Position numbers and translations under genes: made by a program. Of a stretch of DNA of 64,000 bases, positions 46,317 to 58,065 are shown in pieces. The stretch is from Lumbricus rubellus (Eukaryota > Annelida > Clitellata > Crassiclitellata > Lumbricidae). Where the stretch lies: assembly GCA_945859605.1 (NCBI GenBank), contig OX243817.1:21484623-21548622 (forward strand). Direction: 5' to 3'. Within the stretch, counting starts at the first letter, position 1. Each line of letters starts with the position of its first letter. The notes under the pieces are model-generated. The model had not been told where the DNA came from. It saw only the letters and a list, made by a program, of their open reading frames with translations, and did no database searches.

Positions 46317-47871
46317 GGTTTATCGAGCTCTGTTACTGGTCTAAGCTTATACGGTTTATGACAGATTGTCTATCTTGCGATCGTCCATGGCCGCTTTAAA
46401 ATTAAGGACTTCATAGGTCATAGTCGCTCTTGCATTCGAGGACCTTCAACTACCAGATCTGCGTTAAACTTAAGCGCTTATCATGGGCGGAGTTTATCAG
46501 GGGCTAGGGGGGCTAAGCCCCTCCAAGAAGGCCCAAATTCAAATTTTGTACCATGAAAATGGTATCCTTTTTTGGAGTTAGCCTTCCTAAGAAGGCCCAG
46601 ACACGGGGTTAGCCCCTCCAAGAACGGAAACCAAACTCCGCCCATGGCGCTTATGCGAATTACGGATTCATATTAGGCCTGCACTAAACAATGTTTTATT
46701 TATTGCACATTTTTGAAAACTCATTATAAAAACCACTAGAACGTGGTTAGTGTTTAAATCAAGTTCTCTGCAATTAATTTGGAATGTCTTTAACTACTTA
46801 GAATTGGCATGACAGTACTGTTGAGCTTTGTGTATGTGTCGCCCATTTTAAAGAATAATTTCAATTTAGTCCTGTCTCGTAAATGTTTTTTGTCATAAGG
46901 AAGTACATACTGTCACACTGAGACAGGCGAAGCAAAGATCTGCCCTTCTTCAACAATCAATTGCATCGAATGTCTGAAGGGTAAAATAACTTAAGAAAGA
47001 GACTAACGGACGGATTGAATTATGTGACCAGAAATCTTTCACGAACGATTATCAGACTGAATCGTAATCGTAATCCTCAAACTTCTAAAGCGTCACTCGA
47101 AAGCCAAGCACTGCATGGGCCCCAGCATATTCACGAGCGATGTGCTGAGTCAAAAAGGGGTGTCCGTAAGAGTAGCCCAGAGGACGTCCAGGTCGGCTGT
47201 CGTAGGATCAAAGAGGCAGAACAGCTACAAAAGCGAGTGTCGTCTGGGTCGAGAATTGGAAGGTGGAGGATCAGATGAGAAATGTCTTCAAATTCGAGTG
47301 AAACCCTTAGGTGTGATTGATAGAGGACACTGGAGAAGGTTATTTTGTGTGATTGGCGATGATGGTATAGGAACTGAAAATGAACAGAATGAAACAAGTG
47401 AGAAATCTGAAAAATTGATTATTTCACTTACAAAAGATGAAAGGAATATTTTAGAGCGCTCAGAGTCACACAGCACCACTTACTGAGTAACTCTTTGACC
47501 CCTGATGGTACGGAACCCGCGCCAGATGTCACTAACTAACTTCTATGTAGACCGTCGCAACACTCAAAACCTTCGTCAACACCAACAGATTTTCAGATAA
47601 ACAAATAATCAGAGAAGAAACTGTTGCAGGATCTAAGGGTCAATTACTTCAGCCAAACTTAGCTGAACGTAAAATCTCATAGAAACTTAGGAAGTGAGTC
47701 CTCGACTCCTTCCATTTCCGAAAACAACCGGGAGATAGGCCTAGATGCAAATCACACATTTCTAGTATTTTGAAAGAAGAAAGCGGAATTAGATTGTAGG
47801 ACAATTTTGAAACAAACTCGAGCGGTTCTTAGCTAACATACAAAGGTTGAATTTCTTGTCATTTAGCCTGA
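46317..47871 (+). other. 3' flank and downstream module of gene 4
   Basis: Paralogous to the modules after genes 1-3 and 5. It carries a MITE 165 nt past the stop (46482-46646), inside the probable 3' UTR, and TAGGCCTA at 47736-47743 where 5253-5258 has only TA. No gene seen. Confidence 0.6.
46482..46646. mobile_element. 165-bp hAT-type MITE (CATGGGCGGAGTTT family)
   Basis: Perfect ends CATGGGCGGAGTTT and AAACTCCGCCCATG, perfect 8-bp TSD GCGCTTAT (46474-46481, 46647-46654). The empty site is in gene 5's 3' flank near 58844 (TTAAGCGCTTATGCG). The interior repeats AAGAAGGCCCA twice. Confidence 0.9.
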
Positions 47872-47949
47872 TGAGGGATGACTTGAGAGAATGATTGAGA
47901 GGGTGGAGGGAAGACTGCTAAGGGCAACATCTCGACACCGGCGCGCTGA

Positions 47950-48702
47950 GTGTCTGAGGGGCCCTGATACGGCCTTCGACTTCCGTGCGCGATCTCGGCG
48001 TCCTGCTGGAGTCAGATCTGTCCATGAGGCGCCATATCGCCTGGACAGTAGGTTGTTGCTTCCGGCAGCTCCGTCTCATCAGGAGCTGCATCAAGTCCTT
48101 GCCCTTTGAGGCCGCGAAGGCGGCCGTCGCCGCTTTCGTCACTTTCAAGGTGGATCGCTGCAACAGCTTGCTTGCCGGCGCGCCTGCGTGCCTCTTGGAC
48201 GGACTCCAGTCAGTGCTTAATGCCGTGGCGAGGCTAGTCTGCAACAGGAGAAAGTACGACCACGTCACGCCGCTCCTCCGTGATGTCCTCCACTGGCTGC
48301 CTGTTCCATCTCGCATCGAATTGAAGCTCTGTTTGCTCGTGTTCAAATCGCTTCACGGAGCTGCGCCCGAGTACCTGCGCGATTGCTGCATGGAGACTCA
48401 TTTCTCCGCGGCTGGGCTTCGGCTCAGATCATCCGAGAGGTCTGATTTGCGTGTGCGGAGAATGAGAACGTGCTTCGGCGATCGTGCCTTCTCGGTCGCT
48501 GGTCCTCGTTGCTGGAACAGTCTTCCTCTCGCTATCCGATCAGCAGGCTCAGTGGACTCTTTTAAAGCCAGGCTAAAATCACACTTGTTCGCTAGGGCTT
48601 ATCCGGTGCAGCTGTTTTTGTAAGGCGCCCTTGTAACTGTGTTACTGCGCCAAATAAAATAAATCGTCGTAATTATTATTATTATTATTATTATTATTAA
48701 CA
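47950..48702 (+). mobile_element. CR1-like LINE 3' end, intact 200-codon frame
   Basis: An open frame running to TAA near 48622 reads VRDLGVLLESDLSMRRHI, FRQLRLIRSCIKSLP, LLRDVLHWLPVPSRIELKL, FKSLHGAAPEYLRDCC, then FSVAGPRCWNSLPLAIR and FKARLKSHLFARAYP: the C-terminal part of a CR1-type ORF2. It is markedly GC-richer than its surroundings and lacks internal stops, so it is a young 5'-truncated insertion. It ends CCAAATAAAATAAATCG then (ATT)n at 48672-48702. The subfamily differs from the GAAT-tailed copies in this window. Confidence 0.88.
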
Positions 48703-51376
48703 ATTGTAGCAATTTACCTAGGGTACTTTACAGACGATAGCTTCTAATCAATTCTAAATATTATTACATGTTAATTATTCATCTTTGCGCTCTCTGAATA
48801 CGATTTGTCACTATGCAGGATTTAATGACACTCAAGTTTTAATAAACTAAACTAATTATTATGAAAAGGACCTTGGCTAAATGCACCTTAACGATGCAAT
48901 TTGCCTGTTATTAGTAAAGCAGATCATTACTTGATATGCAAGTACCCACAGGAACCACAAGCCCAATGCCAACGTACAAGCGTGTAGGCCTAGCATATAG
49001 CAGGCGCGCTCGTGATTGGGCCATCTTACTTAGAATCCCCTCTACAGGCCTTCTCAGTAATGCAACGAATGACTGTACAACAATACTGACCGGTTGTGTG
49101 ATTATTCGATGCCAAAACAACAGCATTGGTCTTGTTTTGAAGCATCTTCCGTTACAGTGGCAACAAATGAATTTCGTTCAAAGAGGTTTTAACGTCAGCA
49201 GCGAAGAACATTTAATCTATATTTTTTCATTCTTTTTAAGTTGAGCAGAAGCTATCCCACTGCTACTAGTTAATTGATTCAAAAATACTGCAATTTCCAT
49301 CTGTTTTCTTATCTATTATCATTTATCATATTATAATGAAGAATTTATTCTTTGGTAAATAGGCCCCAATAGCGGGATCACTACCTTCGGGTAGCGGCGT
49401 AGCCTATTGCTCCCTACATTTCACAGTAATGATTGTACACTAAGCTTTACCATCGCAATTGTTAACTGCAATTAATCACTTTGTGTACTATTATGAATGC
49501 ATAAATAATTATTGTCTGTTTTATATTCTTGGGATAATTAAGCGACAAATTGCTACCATAATGCTCAAATTCTTTTTTATATTTGTCAAAAAATGTATCA
49601 CTAGTTTTAAGTACGAGCCTTCCGTTTAAAACCAGTTTTTCTGCTTCTGATTCTATTTTAATCAGATCTAATTAACGCTTTCGATTAACCAATGCGTTAA
49701 AAAATGTAATCGCAATTTTTTAACGCGTTAATCGCACGCGTTAACGCGATTAAATCAACAGCCCTAATTAAAACCAATATTATAATTGGATTTCAAATGT
49801 TGTTTTATGCGCAAGGTTCTCTCAGTAACGCAGCGAATGAATGGGCGACAATATTGACCAGCTGTATGACTATAGACCTACGATGCCATAACGACAGCGG
49901 CGGTCCTCTTTTGAAGCCCTTTGCGATACAGATAGGCATAGGCCCTACAACAAATGAATTTCGTTCAGTGAGGAGCACCGGAATTATTTGTCTTCTTTCC
50001 AGACCAAATAGGTTTGAACGTCAGCGCAGCGCATAATATGTGATTGCGTCATATCGATTTGCAAGCACTGTAGGGCTTAGCCTACTGTATTCCCTCTCCT
50101 TTATTGAAAGTTATTTAGCGCTTCAACTGGGCCTGGCTGTTTTCGCTGTACAACGCCGTTTCCAATGTGACTACCGTACCGATTCCGGACCTTTACCATC
50201 AGTGTCAATCACTCACCGAGAACTTCAGAATTCTCTTCCAATCACTCTTCAGGCTTTCCATTCAAAATGAAATCTTGATTGTAAAAACTTCTACCCAGCC
50301 TCATCTGATCCTCCGAGATCAAAATAATTCTCGACCTAACGACATCTCCATAAACAGCTACTCTGCCCCTTTGACCCTCTGGCAACCGTGACAAAGATGT
50401 CCTTCAGATCTCAAGATCGAAGGAACCCTTTACTTGCTCAGCGCTCGTGAACAAACTGATGCCCTGCGCCGAGTTTTCGAGAGGCGCTTTAGAAGTTTGG
50501 AAATAACGATTACGCTGGTTGCTATGAACTCGATTGCGTTTGCGAAACAAAATGGCGTCCAAATCAGGCGAACAATGACATTGTAGGAAACCATTTACAG
50601 CACAGACAATGGAGTTTGCCAAAAATCATTTATAACAATAACTCTGCCGCCGTCTTTCATAGTCACATATTAAGCTTGCATGATTTTTACAGCAGATCCA
50701 CGCACGCGTCGAAACCTTTCCATGTGCATCGAAAAAAATTTGGTGAATGCACATGGAAATGGTAGCGATGCGCTATTACACAATGTGTTGCAGTTCCATC
50801 CAATCTACATACTGTATATTAATGAGATTTGCTAAAAGAAAAATACCCAAGATCTGACTGACCGAGAGTTGCTAGAAGTATTTTTTCAATTTGATAGTCA
50901 TGCACACAAACGGACGGACGTGAACAGTATTCAACAATATGCCCGAACAAATTCTGACAGGAAAAAAATCTGGCAGGGCAACGACCAGGGCAACGACCAG
51001 GGCAACAACCAGTGCAAAGGCTTTTTTAGCAGGGCATTTGCCCTGCCATGCCCTGGCGTAGCGCCGCCACTGCGTTTTAGAAATTACTATTCTGTGTAAA
51101 GTCGATTTTATTGATTAGGCCTACCTTGACGACATTGTCTTTATGAAGGTTCGCAAGACTTCCATGTGGCGCCCCTTTCGTGTATGGTAACCAGATCTGT
51201 CACCAGAACACCCATAACATCCTAACAATCACTAGCGTCCTCAAACAAATCTATCGGCAATCCAGGACTAAATCTGATCCAAAGTCTTATCGCGAACCTT
51301 CGACTCCCAAAATTTCTTTTCGAATAATCTTCGCTATGCAGCAAAGCTTTTGTAAAATAAATTAGAACTGCACAAT
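48703..51376 (+). other. Upstream-type modules repeated between genes 4 and 5
   Basis: Two partial copies of the upstream module lie here (about 48720-49240, and 49790-50880, resembling 29690-30375 plus 36598-37090), with a third starting at 51073. No exon 1 follows the first two. The segment 49250-49790 is AT-rich unique DNA with TTAACGCG repeats near 49700-49750. A minus-strand open frame at 50404-50622 is shared with 36599-36826 and 54614-54844 through duplication. Confidence 0.55.
50905..51072. mobile_element. hAT-like fragment, inverted relative to 38500-38760
   Basis: It carries CAGGGCAACGACCAGGG-type tandem units and ends GGCGTAGCGCCGCCACTG at 51072. One terminus is lost. Confidence 0.6.
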
Positions 51377-53072
51377 AGGGTGGAGTGAAAATGGGTTTTT
51401 TCTGAATTTCAATTAGCTAGATATGCCAAAAGGTGCCAATAGATCCATAAAACACTGTGTAAAAATTACATAATTTTTGATTAATGTTTTGATCGCCCTT
51501 CGCAACTTTTTATTTTGCAATAGGCCTACTAAGCGACATCAGAACGATATAGGTAGCCTAGATTAGTGTCTACACTCTACACAGAGTCTACACTCTACAG
51601 TCTACACACTGTACATATTGTACAGGGTGGGCCATAAATGATCCCCATCCTATGGTTTTTCTCCCATAATTTTATCGTGGCCAAAAGCAACCCAAGCTCT
51701 AACCCTAACAGAAACCAAAACAATAGCTCTAACCCCAACAGATACCCTAACCCTAGCTGTAACCCTAAGAGAAGCCCTATCTCTAGCTCTAACCCTAACA
51801 GAAACCCTAACCCTAGCTCTAACCCTAACAGAAACCCTAGGTCTAACCCTAACAGAAACCCTAACCCTAGCTCTAACCTTAACAGAAACCCTAAATTTTG
51901 CTCTAACCCTAACAGACACCCTACATTTTGCTCTAACCCTAACATGGATAGGGTTTCTGTTAAGATTAGAGCTAAGGTTAGGGTTTCTGTTAGGGTTAAA
52001 GCTCGGGTTAGGGTTTTTGTTAGAATTAGAGTTACGGTTAGAGTTTCTGTTAGGGTCAGAGCTAGGGTTAGGATTTCTGTTAGGGTTAGAGCTAGGGTTA
52101 AGGTTTCTGTTAGGGTTAGAGCTAGGGTTAGAGTTTCTGCTAGAGTTAGAGCTAGGGTTAGGGTTTCTGTTGGGGTTAGAGCTGGGGTTAGGGTTTCTGT
52201 TAGGGTTACAGCTAGAGATAGGGTTTCTGTTAGAGTTAGAGCTAGGGTTAGGGTTTCTGTTGGGGTTAGAGCTAGGGTTAAGGTTTCTGTTATGGTTACA
52301 GCTAGAGATAGGGTTTCTGTTAGGGTTACAGCTAGGGTTAGGGTTTCTGTTGGGGTTAGAGCTAGAGTTAGGGTTTCTGCTAGAGTTAGAGCCAGGGTTA
52401 GGGTTTCTGTTGGGGTTAGAGCTAGGGTTATGGTTTCTCTTAGAGTTAGAGCTATGGTTTGGGTTTTTTTCATGGTTATAGCTAGGGTTAGGGTTTCTGT
52501 TAAGGTTACAGCTAGAGATAGGGTTTCTGTTAGAGTTAGAGCTAGGGTTAGGGTTTCTGTTGGGGTTAGAGCTAGGGTTATGGTTTGTCTTAGAGTTAGA
52601 GCTATGGTTTGGGTTGTTGTCATGGTTATAGCTAGGGTTAGGGTTTCTGTTAGGGTTACAGCTAGAGATATGGTTTCTGTTAGGGTTACAGCTGCTGCTA
52701 GGGTTAGGGTTTCTGTTGGAGTTAGAGCTATTGTTTTGCTTTCTGTTAGGGTTAGAGCTTGGGTTACTTTTGGCCACGATAAAATTATGGAGAAAAACCA
52801 TAGGATGGGGATCATTTATGGCCCACCCTGTACAATATGTACAGTGTGTAGACTGTAGAGTGTAGACTCTGTGTAGAGTGTAGACACTAATCTACCTATA
52901 TCGTTCTGATGTCGCTTAGTAAGCCTATTGCAAAATAAAAAGTTGCGAAGGGCGATCAAAACATTAATCAAAAATTATGTAATTTTTACACAGTGTTCTA
53001 TTGATCTATTGGCACCTTTTGGCATATCTAGCTAATTGAAATTCAGAAACAAAATCATTTTCACTCCACCCT
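51377..53072. mobile_element. Foldback DNA element with 10-bp TSD and telomere-like interior
   Basis: The ends are AGGGTGGAGTGAAAATG and CATTTTCACTCCACCCT; arms of about 310 bp pair along their length (51377-51688 with 52764-53072). It is flanked by a perfect 10-bp repeat ACTGCACAAT (51367-51376, 53073-53082). The gene 3 module shows the empty site (17537-17550, AGCACAACCAGC). A 9-10 bp TSD with long arms fits a Mutator-like foldback; no transposase is present. Open frames of about 400 codons on both strands are repeat artefacts. Confidence 0.88.
51689..52763. repeat. 30-bp telomere-like minisatellite in two opposing blocks
   Basis: The unit reads GCTAGGGTTAGGGTTTCTG plus TTAGGGTTAGA. The left block (about 51689-51944, roughly 8 units) runs as CCCTAAC; the right block (about 51945-52763, roughly 27 units) runs as GTTAGGG. 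The polarity flips near 51945. The blocks are unequal, so one has expanded. Confidence 0.9.
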
Positions 53073-53082
53073 ACTGCACAAT

Positions 53083-55292
53083 CAGCTTTTTTTCTGGTGT
53101 GGTTTGTGTGCGAAACTTTTTCCAAAAAATGTCGCAATTAAGACGACTGCATATTTTTCACTGCACATGTCCTTCATTCCATTTTGTTCTTCCGTAGAAA
53201 ACCGGTTGCAATTACTTTTTCCTAATGATCTTCACTGCGCAGAATTGCGTTTACAACTGCCCAAATTCACTTACAACTGCACATTTTGTGTAGAAATACA
53301 CGTTAAAAAGCCGTGCTATGCAGCCACTCCGCTCCACCAGATCATGCTACGGTCTCACTATTTCTCGATTTCTTATTAGTCATCTTCTACAGGCCCGGAT
53401 TAACCATGTTGCTGATTGTGCTGCAGCACAGGGCCCCAAGTTTCGGTGGGGCCCCCAAATTTTAAAAGTAAAAAATAAATAAGTGAGGATTCAGGAAAGA
53501 AACAGTGCAAATTGCAATGCATTATGCATAGCAAATTAGCAATCATAGCTATGACTAAATATATAACCAAATAATGTCATAGTATATGATGACGTCACTT
53601 TGATGTATCCCTCTCAAACTGTTTGAGTCACTGATAACTTTTGTAGCGAAAATGCGAGGGACTTTCGATGATATAGAGAAGAAGACCCAGGGTTACGTGG
53701 ATAATCACCATAAGGAAGCCGAACCATGGGCGGTGGACGGAGTTTATCAGAGGCTAAGGGGGTAGGGGCTAAGACTCCACGAAGGTCCAGAATCACATTT
53801 TTGCCATAAAATGGTATCTTTTACCTGGCTTAACCCCCCCCCCAGAAGGCCCTGCCCCAGACTCGAAAATACATGCGGGATTTTTTTCACGAACCGAAAC
53901 TTCAATCTCATGACTAAAAAGGTCACTTTTTGGCGGAGAAAATAGTATGGTTTTATGAGATTTCAGCCTCATGACTAAAAAAAGCCATCAACTTTTTGGG
54001 CGGTGAAAATAGCATGGTTTTGTGAGATTTTGACCTGATGACTAACAAAGGTTATCAACGTTTTGTGCGAGGATAAAAAATTCGGCGCCGCTCGCTCTGG
54101 ACTAAGTTTTTACCCCAACCTAAGTCCAAGATTTTACACCCCACTCAAGAACGGAAACCAAACTCCGCCCATGATGTCAGTGCGTGAGTCGTGAGCTCGT
54201 GACAATTGTCCTACCTACTTCTTATGTGCTGTAAAGTTTAACGAATTGTGTTTCGGGTTATTGTATGTCTGCCTGGCTTCTTAAAATTGTAAGGGGCCCC
54301 CGTGATTCGATCAGCACAGGGCCCCCAAAACCGTAGATCCGGGCCTGATCTTCTACACTGCATCTTCCCTTTTAATTTTTTAATTTTTCGAAAAATTCTC
54401 GGTTCCTTTACCATCAGTGCCAATCACTCACCAAGAACTTCAGAATTCTTTCCCAATCACTCCTCAGGCTTTCCACTCAAAATGAAATCGTGATTTTAAA
54501 AATTCCTACCCCGCCTCATCTGATCTTCCGAAATCAAAATAATTCTCGACCTAACTGCATCTACATAAACAGCTACTCTGCCCCTTTGACCCTCTGGCAA
54601 CCGGACAAAGTTGTCATTGACTCATTCGGATCTCAACTTTGGAGAAACCCTTGACTTGCTCAGCGCTCGTGAATGAGCTGATGCCCTGCGCCGAGTTTTC
54701 GAAATGCGCTTTAGAGGTTTGAAAATCATGATTAGGCTGGTTGCTATGAACTCGTTTGCATTTGCGAAACAAAATGGCGTCAAAATCAGGCAAACAATGA
54801 CAATGTAGGAAACCATTTACAACACAGTCAATGGAGTTTGCCAAAAATCATTTATAACAATAACTCTGCCACCGTCTTTCATAGTCACATAAGCTTGCAT
54901 GATTTATACAGCAGATCCAGCCACGCGTCGAAGCCTTTTGTTGACTGCATACGCAAAAGCTAGCGATGCGCTATTACACAATGTACTGCAGTTCCATCCA
55001 ATCTCGGCGGAACAATACCCAAAATGTCACTGACCGAGAGTTACTAGAAGAATTTTTTCAATTTGATATTCATACAAATGGGCAAACAATCTGACATCAA
55101 TGCAAATGACGTTAAAAAATGCATGCGACAGCTATTGAGCGAATGGCAAAATGATCTCCTCCTCATAATAAGCCTGCCAGTATACCTGCTCCAACCTTTA
55201 TGTTAGACTGGTACATCGAGTCTGAAGCGCCAGAACTGTGAAACAGATCAAAATACATGTACGTTGTACATTTTGTAGGTTCTCAAAGTAAA
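53083..55292 (+). other. Upstream module of gene 5 (proximal part)
   Basis: Paralogous to 17540-18752 with a hAT at 53390-54347. The TTTATGTTAGACTGG promoter-like phrase lies near 55197. No gene seen. Confidence 0.6.
53390..54347. mobile_element. hAT-type element (CAGGCCCGGATTAAC ends) containing a nested MITE-like segment
   Basis: Starts CAGGCCCGGATTAACC and ends GTAGATCCGGGCCTG, perfect 8-bp TSD ATCTTCTA (53382-53389, 54348-54355). The empty site is in gene 3's module near 17853 (AGTTCTTCTACACTGC). Sequence 53724-54171 is bounded by CCATGGGCGG and AAACTCCGCCCATG, a longer member of the family at 6560. Confidence 0.87.
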
Positions 55293-55595
55293 ATGATGTC
55301 ATTCACGTTTTGCATGGTTTTCTGTTTTGCTGTTGGAATGCAAAGCGTTTCTTACGCCGTAGTAATAGAAGTACGTGAGTTTAAAGTGGTAGAAGTTCCG
55401 CCTGGATCAGAGCTGTGCGCTCTTGATGAACCATCTGCTTCTTTGTCCTTGAACTCCGCTCTGGAATGTGCTCTCGAATGTCAACGATCCGGCTACTGTA
55501 AGAACTTCAACTACAACAATGTGAACAACACTTGCGACATCTTCTTCAATCGACCAGTATGCTATGGTCCTTCTTCTTCGTGCATACACTATCAG
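55293..55595 (+). CDS. Gene 5 exon 1: signal peptide plus PAN/apple-like region
   Basis: Exons 55293-55595, 56279-56303, 57328-57471 and 58066-58685 join to 363 aa. ATG-ATG start; signal peptide MMSFTFCMVFCFAVGMQSVSYA by comparison ends at SYA. The region has CALECQRSGYCKNFNYNN, and the usual DC before it is retained as EC (LECALEC). Seven mature Cys. It is the most compact complete unit in the window (3.4 kb). Confidence 0.85.
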
Positions 55596-55814
55596 GTAAC
55601 AATTATTTTAAACCCTTTTTAAAATATCGAAGACCGTTACTAGTCTATGACAAACAAACAAACTTATAAGCTAACTATTGTAACCAATTTATTTTGTGCA
55701 CAATCTCGCATACTCAGGAATATTAGCCTACTAGCCAATATGAACGAAAGGTGAGTGCTATTTATTCACAAGAAATAGAATGTGCACAGGCCTCGGAAGG
55801 CAGCTGTCCTGTTT

Positions 55815-56244
<430 letters not shown>

Positions 56245-56278
56245 ATTGTGTCATTAATGATTACATTTTTGTTTTCAG

Positions 56279-56303
56279 GCTCAGTCAGATCAACCTTACG
56301 CAG
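56279..56303 (+). CDS. Gene 5 exon 2: 25-nt micro-exon
   Basis: TTTTCAG before, GTTAAG after; encodes AQSDQPYA, as in gene 4. Confidence 0.8.
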
Positions 56304-56353
56304 GTTAAGTAGTACATGTTAATATTCATTTCTGTTAATGACGTAGCATAATA

Positions 56354-56785
56354 CCAGGGCGCCCGCAGAAATTTTTGCAAGAGGGACAAAACAAGATCGT
56401 CCAGGTTAAATTTTTGTACATGAAGAGGTTAAAAATCTTAAGCTGGAAATGAAAAAAACATGCATGGGCATTTTCATGTAGGTTTCTTAATGTCAATTTT
56501 TCAGTTTCATATTTTTATTATTTTTAACATGAATATTTTCTCTAAGGTGAAAAAATTTGTTTGTGCAGCATAGCGAAAAGTTGTAATGCGACGAGGTTTT
56601 AATCAAGTGGGTTATAGCCTAATCAATAGCCTACTAGGATATTTGCATAGGCGCCTGCGGGAGACTTAAAACCTAATGGTCAATGGTCATGGTTAAAATT
56701 TTAATGCAAGGCAGAAAATTAAAGGCATGTTTACATTTATATAGGTTTCAAAACGTAGATTGCTAGTTTTAATTTGCGCATCATT
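56354..56785. repeat. Fused remnants of GGGCGCCC-family elements
   Basis: The first part matches 38032 onward; from about 56560 the sequence jumps to the region matching 41545-41760. The junction deletes what lies between them in gene 4 (including the LINE). A deletion or gene-conversion boundary is likely. Confidence 0.6.
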
Positions 56786-57327
56786 ACTATATGTATATAT
56801 ATATATATATATATACCATTTCAATTCAGGCAGGCATCAAAAATGGAGTGAAGCCTGTCATAGTTGTCTGGCAAAAATCCACCTAAAGGCAGAAAATTAA
56901 GGTTCAGTGCATATCTATAGGACCGGTTGACCGCCTTAAAATTAGCCTAATAATGTTATTGGCATTGATAACAGTTCGACATAAAGTTGTGCGAACTGTC
57001 CGCTACAGCGAGTTTATAAAAGGATTTGGATAACAGAAAGCAAAGAAAAGATCCTTACCTCTGAGGAAGTTGCAGCATCGCATATAATAGCATACAGTGT
57101 ATATTCACTTACAGGTGCAGCTGTATCCTTACATTCTACTTGATCTAAACTTATTGTGTTAGCAATCACGAGACTAGAATGTTTAGCATTGAAAGAGAAT
57201 TTTGTCTTGTATCATGCGGGCCCATCACAGTATACTTTTTTCTGGGATCGAAATATTAGATGTTCAACACAGAGCAGTTTTACAAGATTGCATTGCATGA
57301 GACAACACTTAGGAATGTTATGTCTAG

Positions 57328-57471
57328 GGATTCCTGCCGAGAACTGTTCTTTGCCGTTCACCTATGATGGTCGTCTATACAACGGTTGTGCTGCGAACCT
57401 AACTGGCGATGGTTGCAATGCCTGTCTGGTTGTCAACAGAAGCGTTGCATCCTGCGTGGGAAAGTTATCAG
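57328..57471 (+). CDS. Gene 5 exon 3: five-Cys FN2-like exon
   Basis: Acceptor GTCTAG|GG, donor TCAG|GTGAATC, 144 nt. It encodes IPAENCSLPFTYDGRLYNG, then CAANLTGDGCNACLVVN and ASCVGKLS. All five Cys are present. This is the uninterrupted version of the gene 4 acceptor hit by a hAT. Confidence 0.82.
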
Positions 57472-58065
57472 GTGAATCACTTTATACGTAGACAATCTGT
57501 GAAGAGAACGCTCAAATTTAAGTAGCATAACACAGAACTTTATTTAGGGGAAGTTAACTATCCATGAAAACCCCCATCGCTTGCAATTTGACCAATAATA
57601 TTGATCTTCCTCTCTCAGAGACAATGAAATTGTTGCTACACGAGAAACATGGATCTGAAAGTGTTCAATCTGAACAGGGATGCTTTCATACTGACATTTA
57701 TAGCGTGGAAATTTATAATTTCACATTGCCGTTTTACATTAGCATTGCCGAGCCATAAGATAGTTTAAACTTTAAACAGTTGCACTACAGTAATAATTAA
57801 TTAATCCTGCTGTAAACAAAGGCGTTAACAAGGCCTACAAAGGCAAGTAGACATACGTCATTGGATGAAAGTGATGAAATTGTTCCTAAAGCCAAAACTA
57901 CTAAGTAACTATTTCAGTGATCATGTACATGAATCGGGTCAAATTTAGTGGTCAATATTCAATAATTATGCATAATTTATTTATTTCTTATAACTACAGA
58001 TCCAAGATCCATGTTTCTGGCAAAATCTATCTCAGTTTGTTTTCATTATGCAAAATATTTATCAG

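Noticed and set aside
51689..52763. A true chromosome end (telomere)
   Set aside because: The repeats are degenerate, in opposite orientations, and bounded by inverted arms with a 10-bp TSD; ordinary unit sequence continues on both sides.
51947..52763. CRISPR-like regular array
   Set aside because: A direct 30-bp tandem repeat with no unique spacers in a eukaryotic transposon.
51595..52858. Open frames of 383-406 codons on both strands, Arg/Val- or Asn/Pro-rich
   Set aside because: They are translations of a 30-bp telomere-like repeat inside a palindrome; the same peptide starts on both strands because of the inverted arms. No protein signal.
53724..54171. A MITE insertion with its own TSD inside the hAT at 53390
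   Set aside because: Ends match the CATGGGCGGAGTTT family, but flanking 8-mers do not match, so I describe it only as an internal segment.
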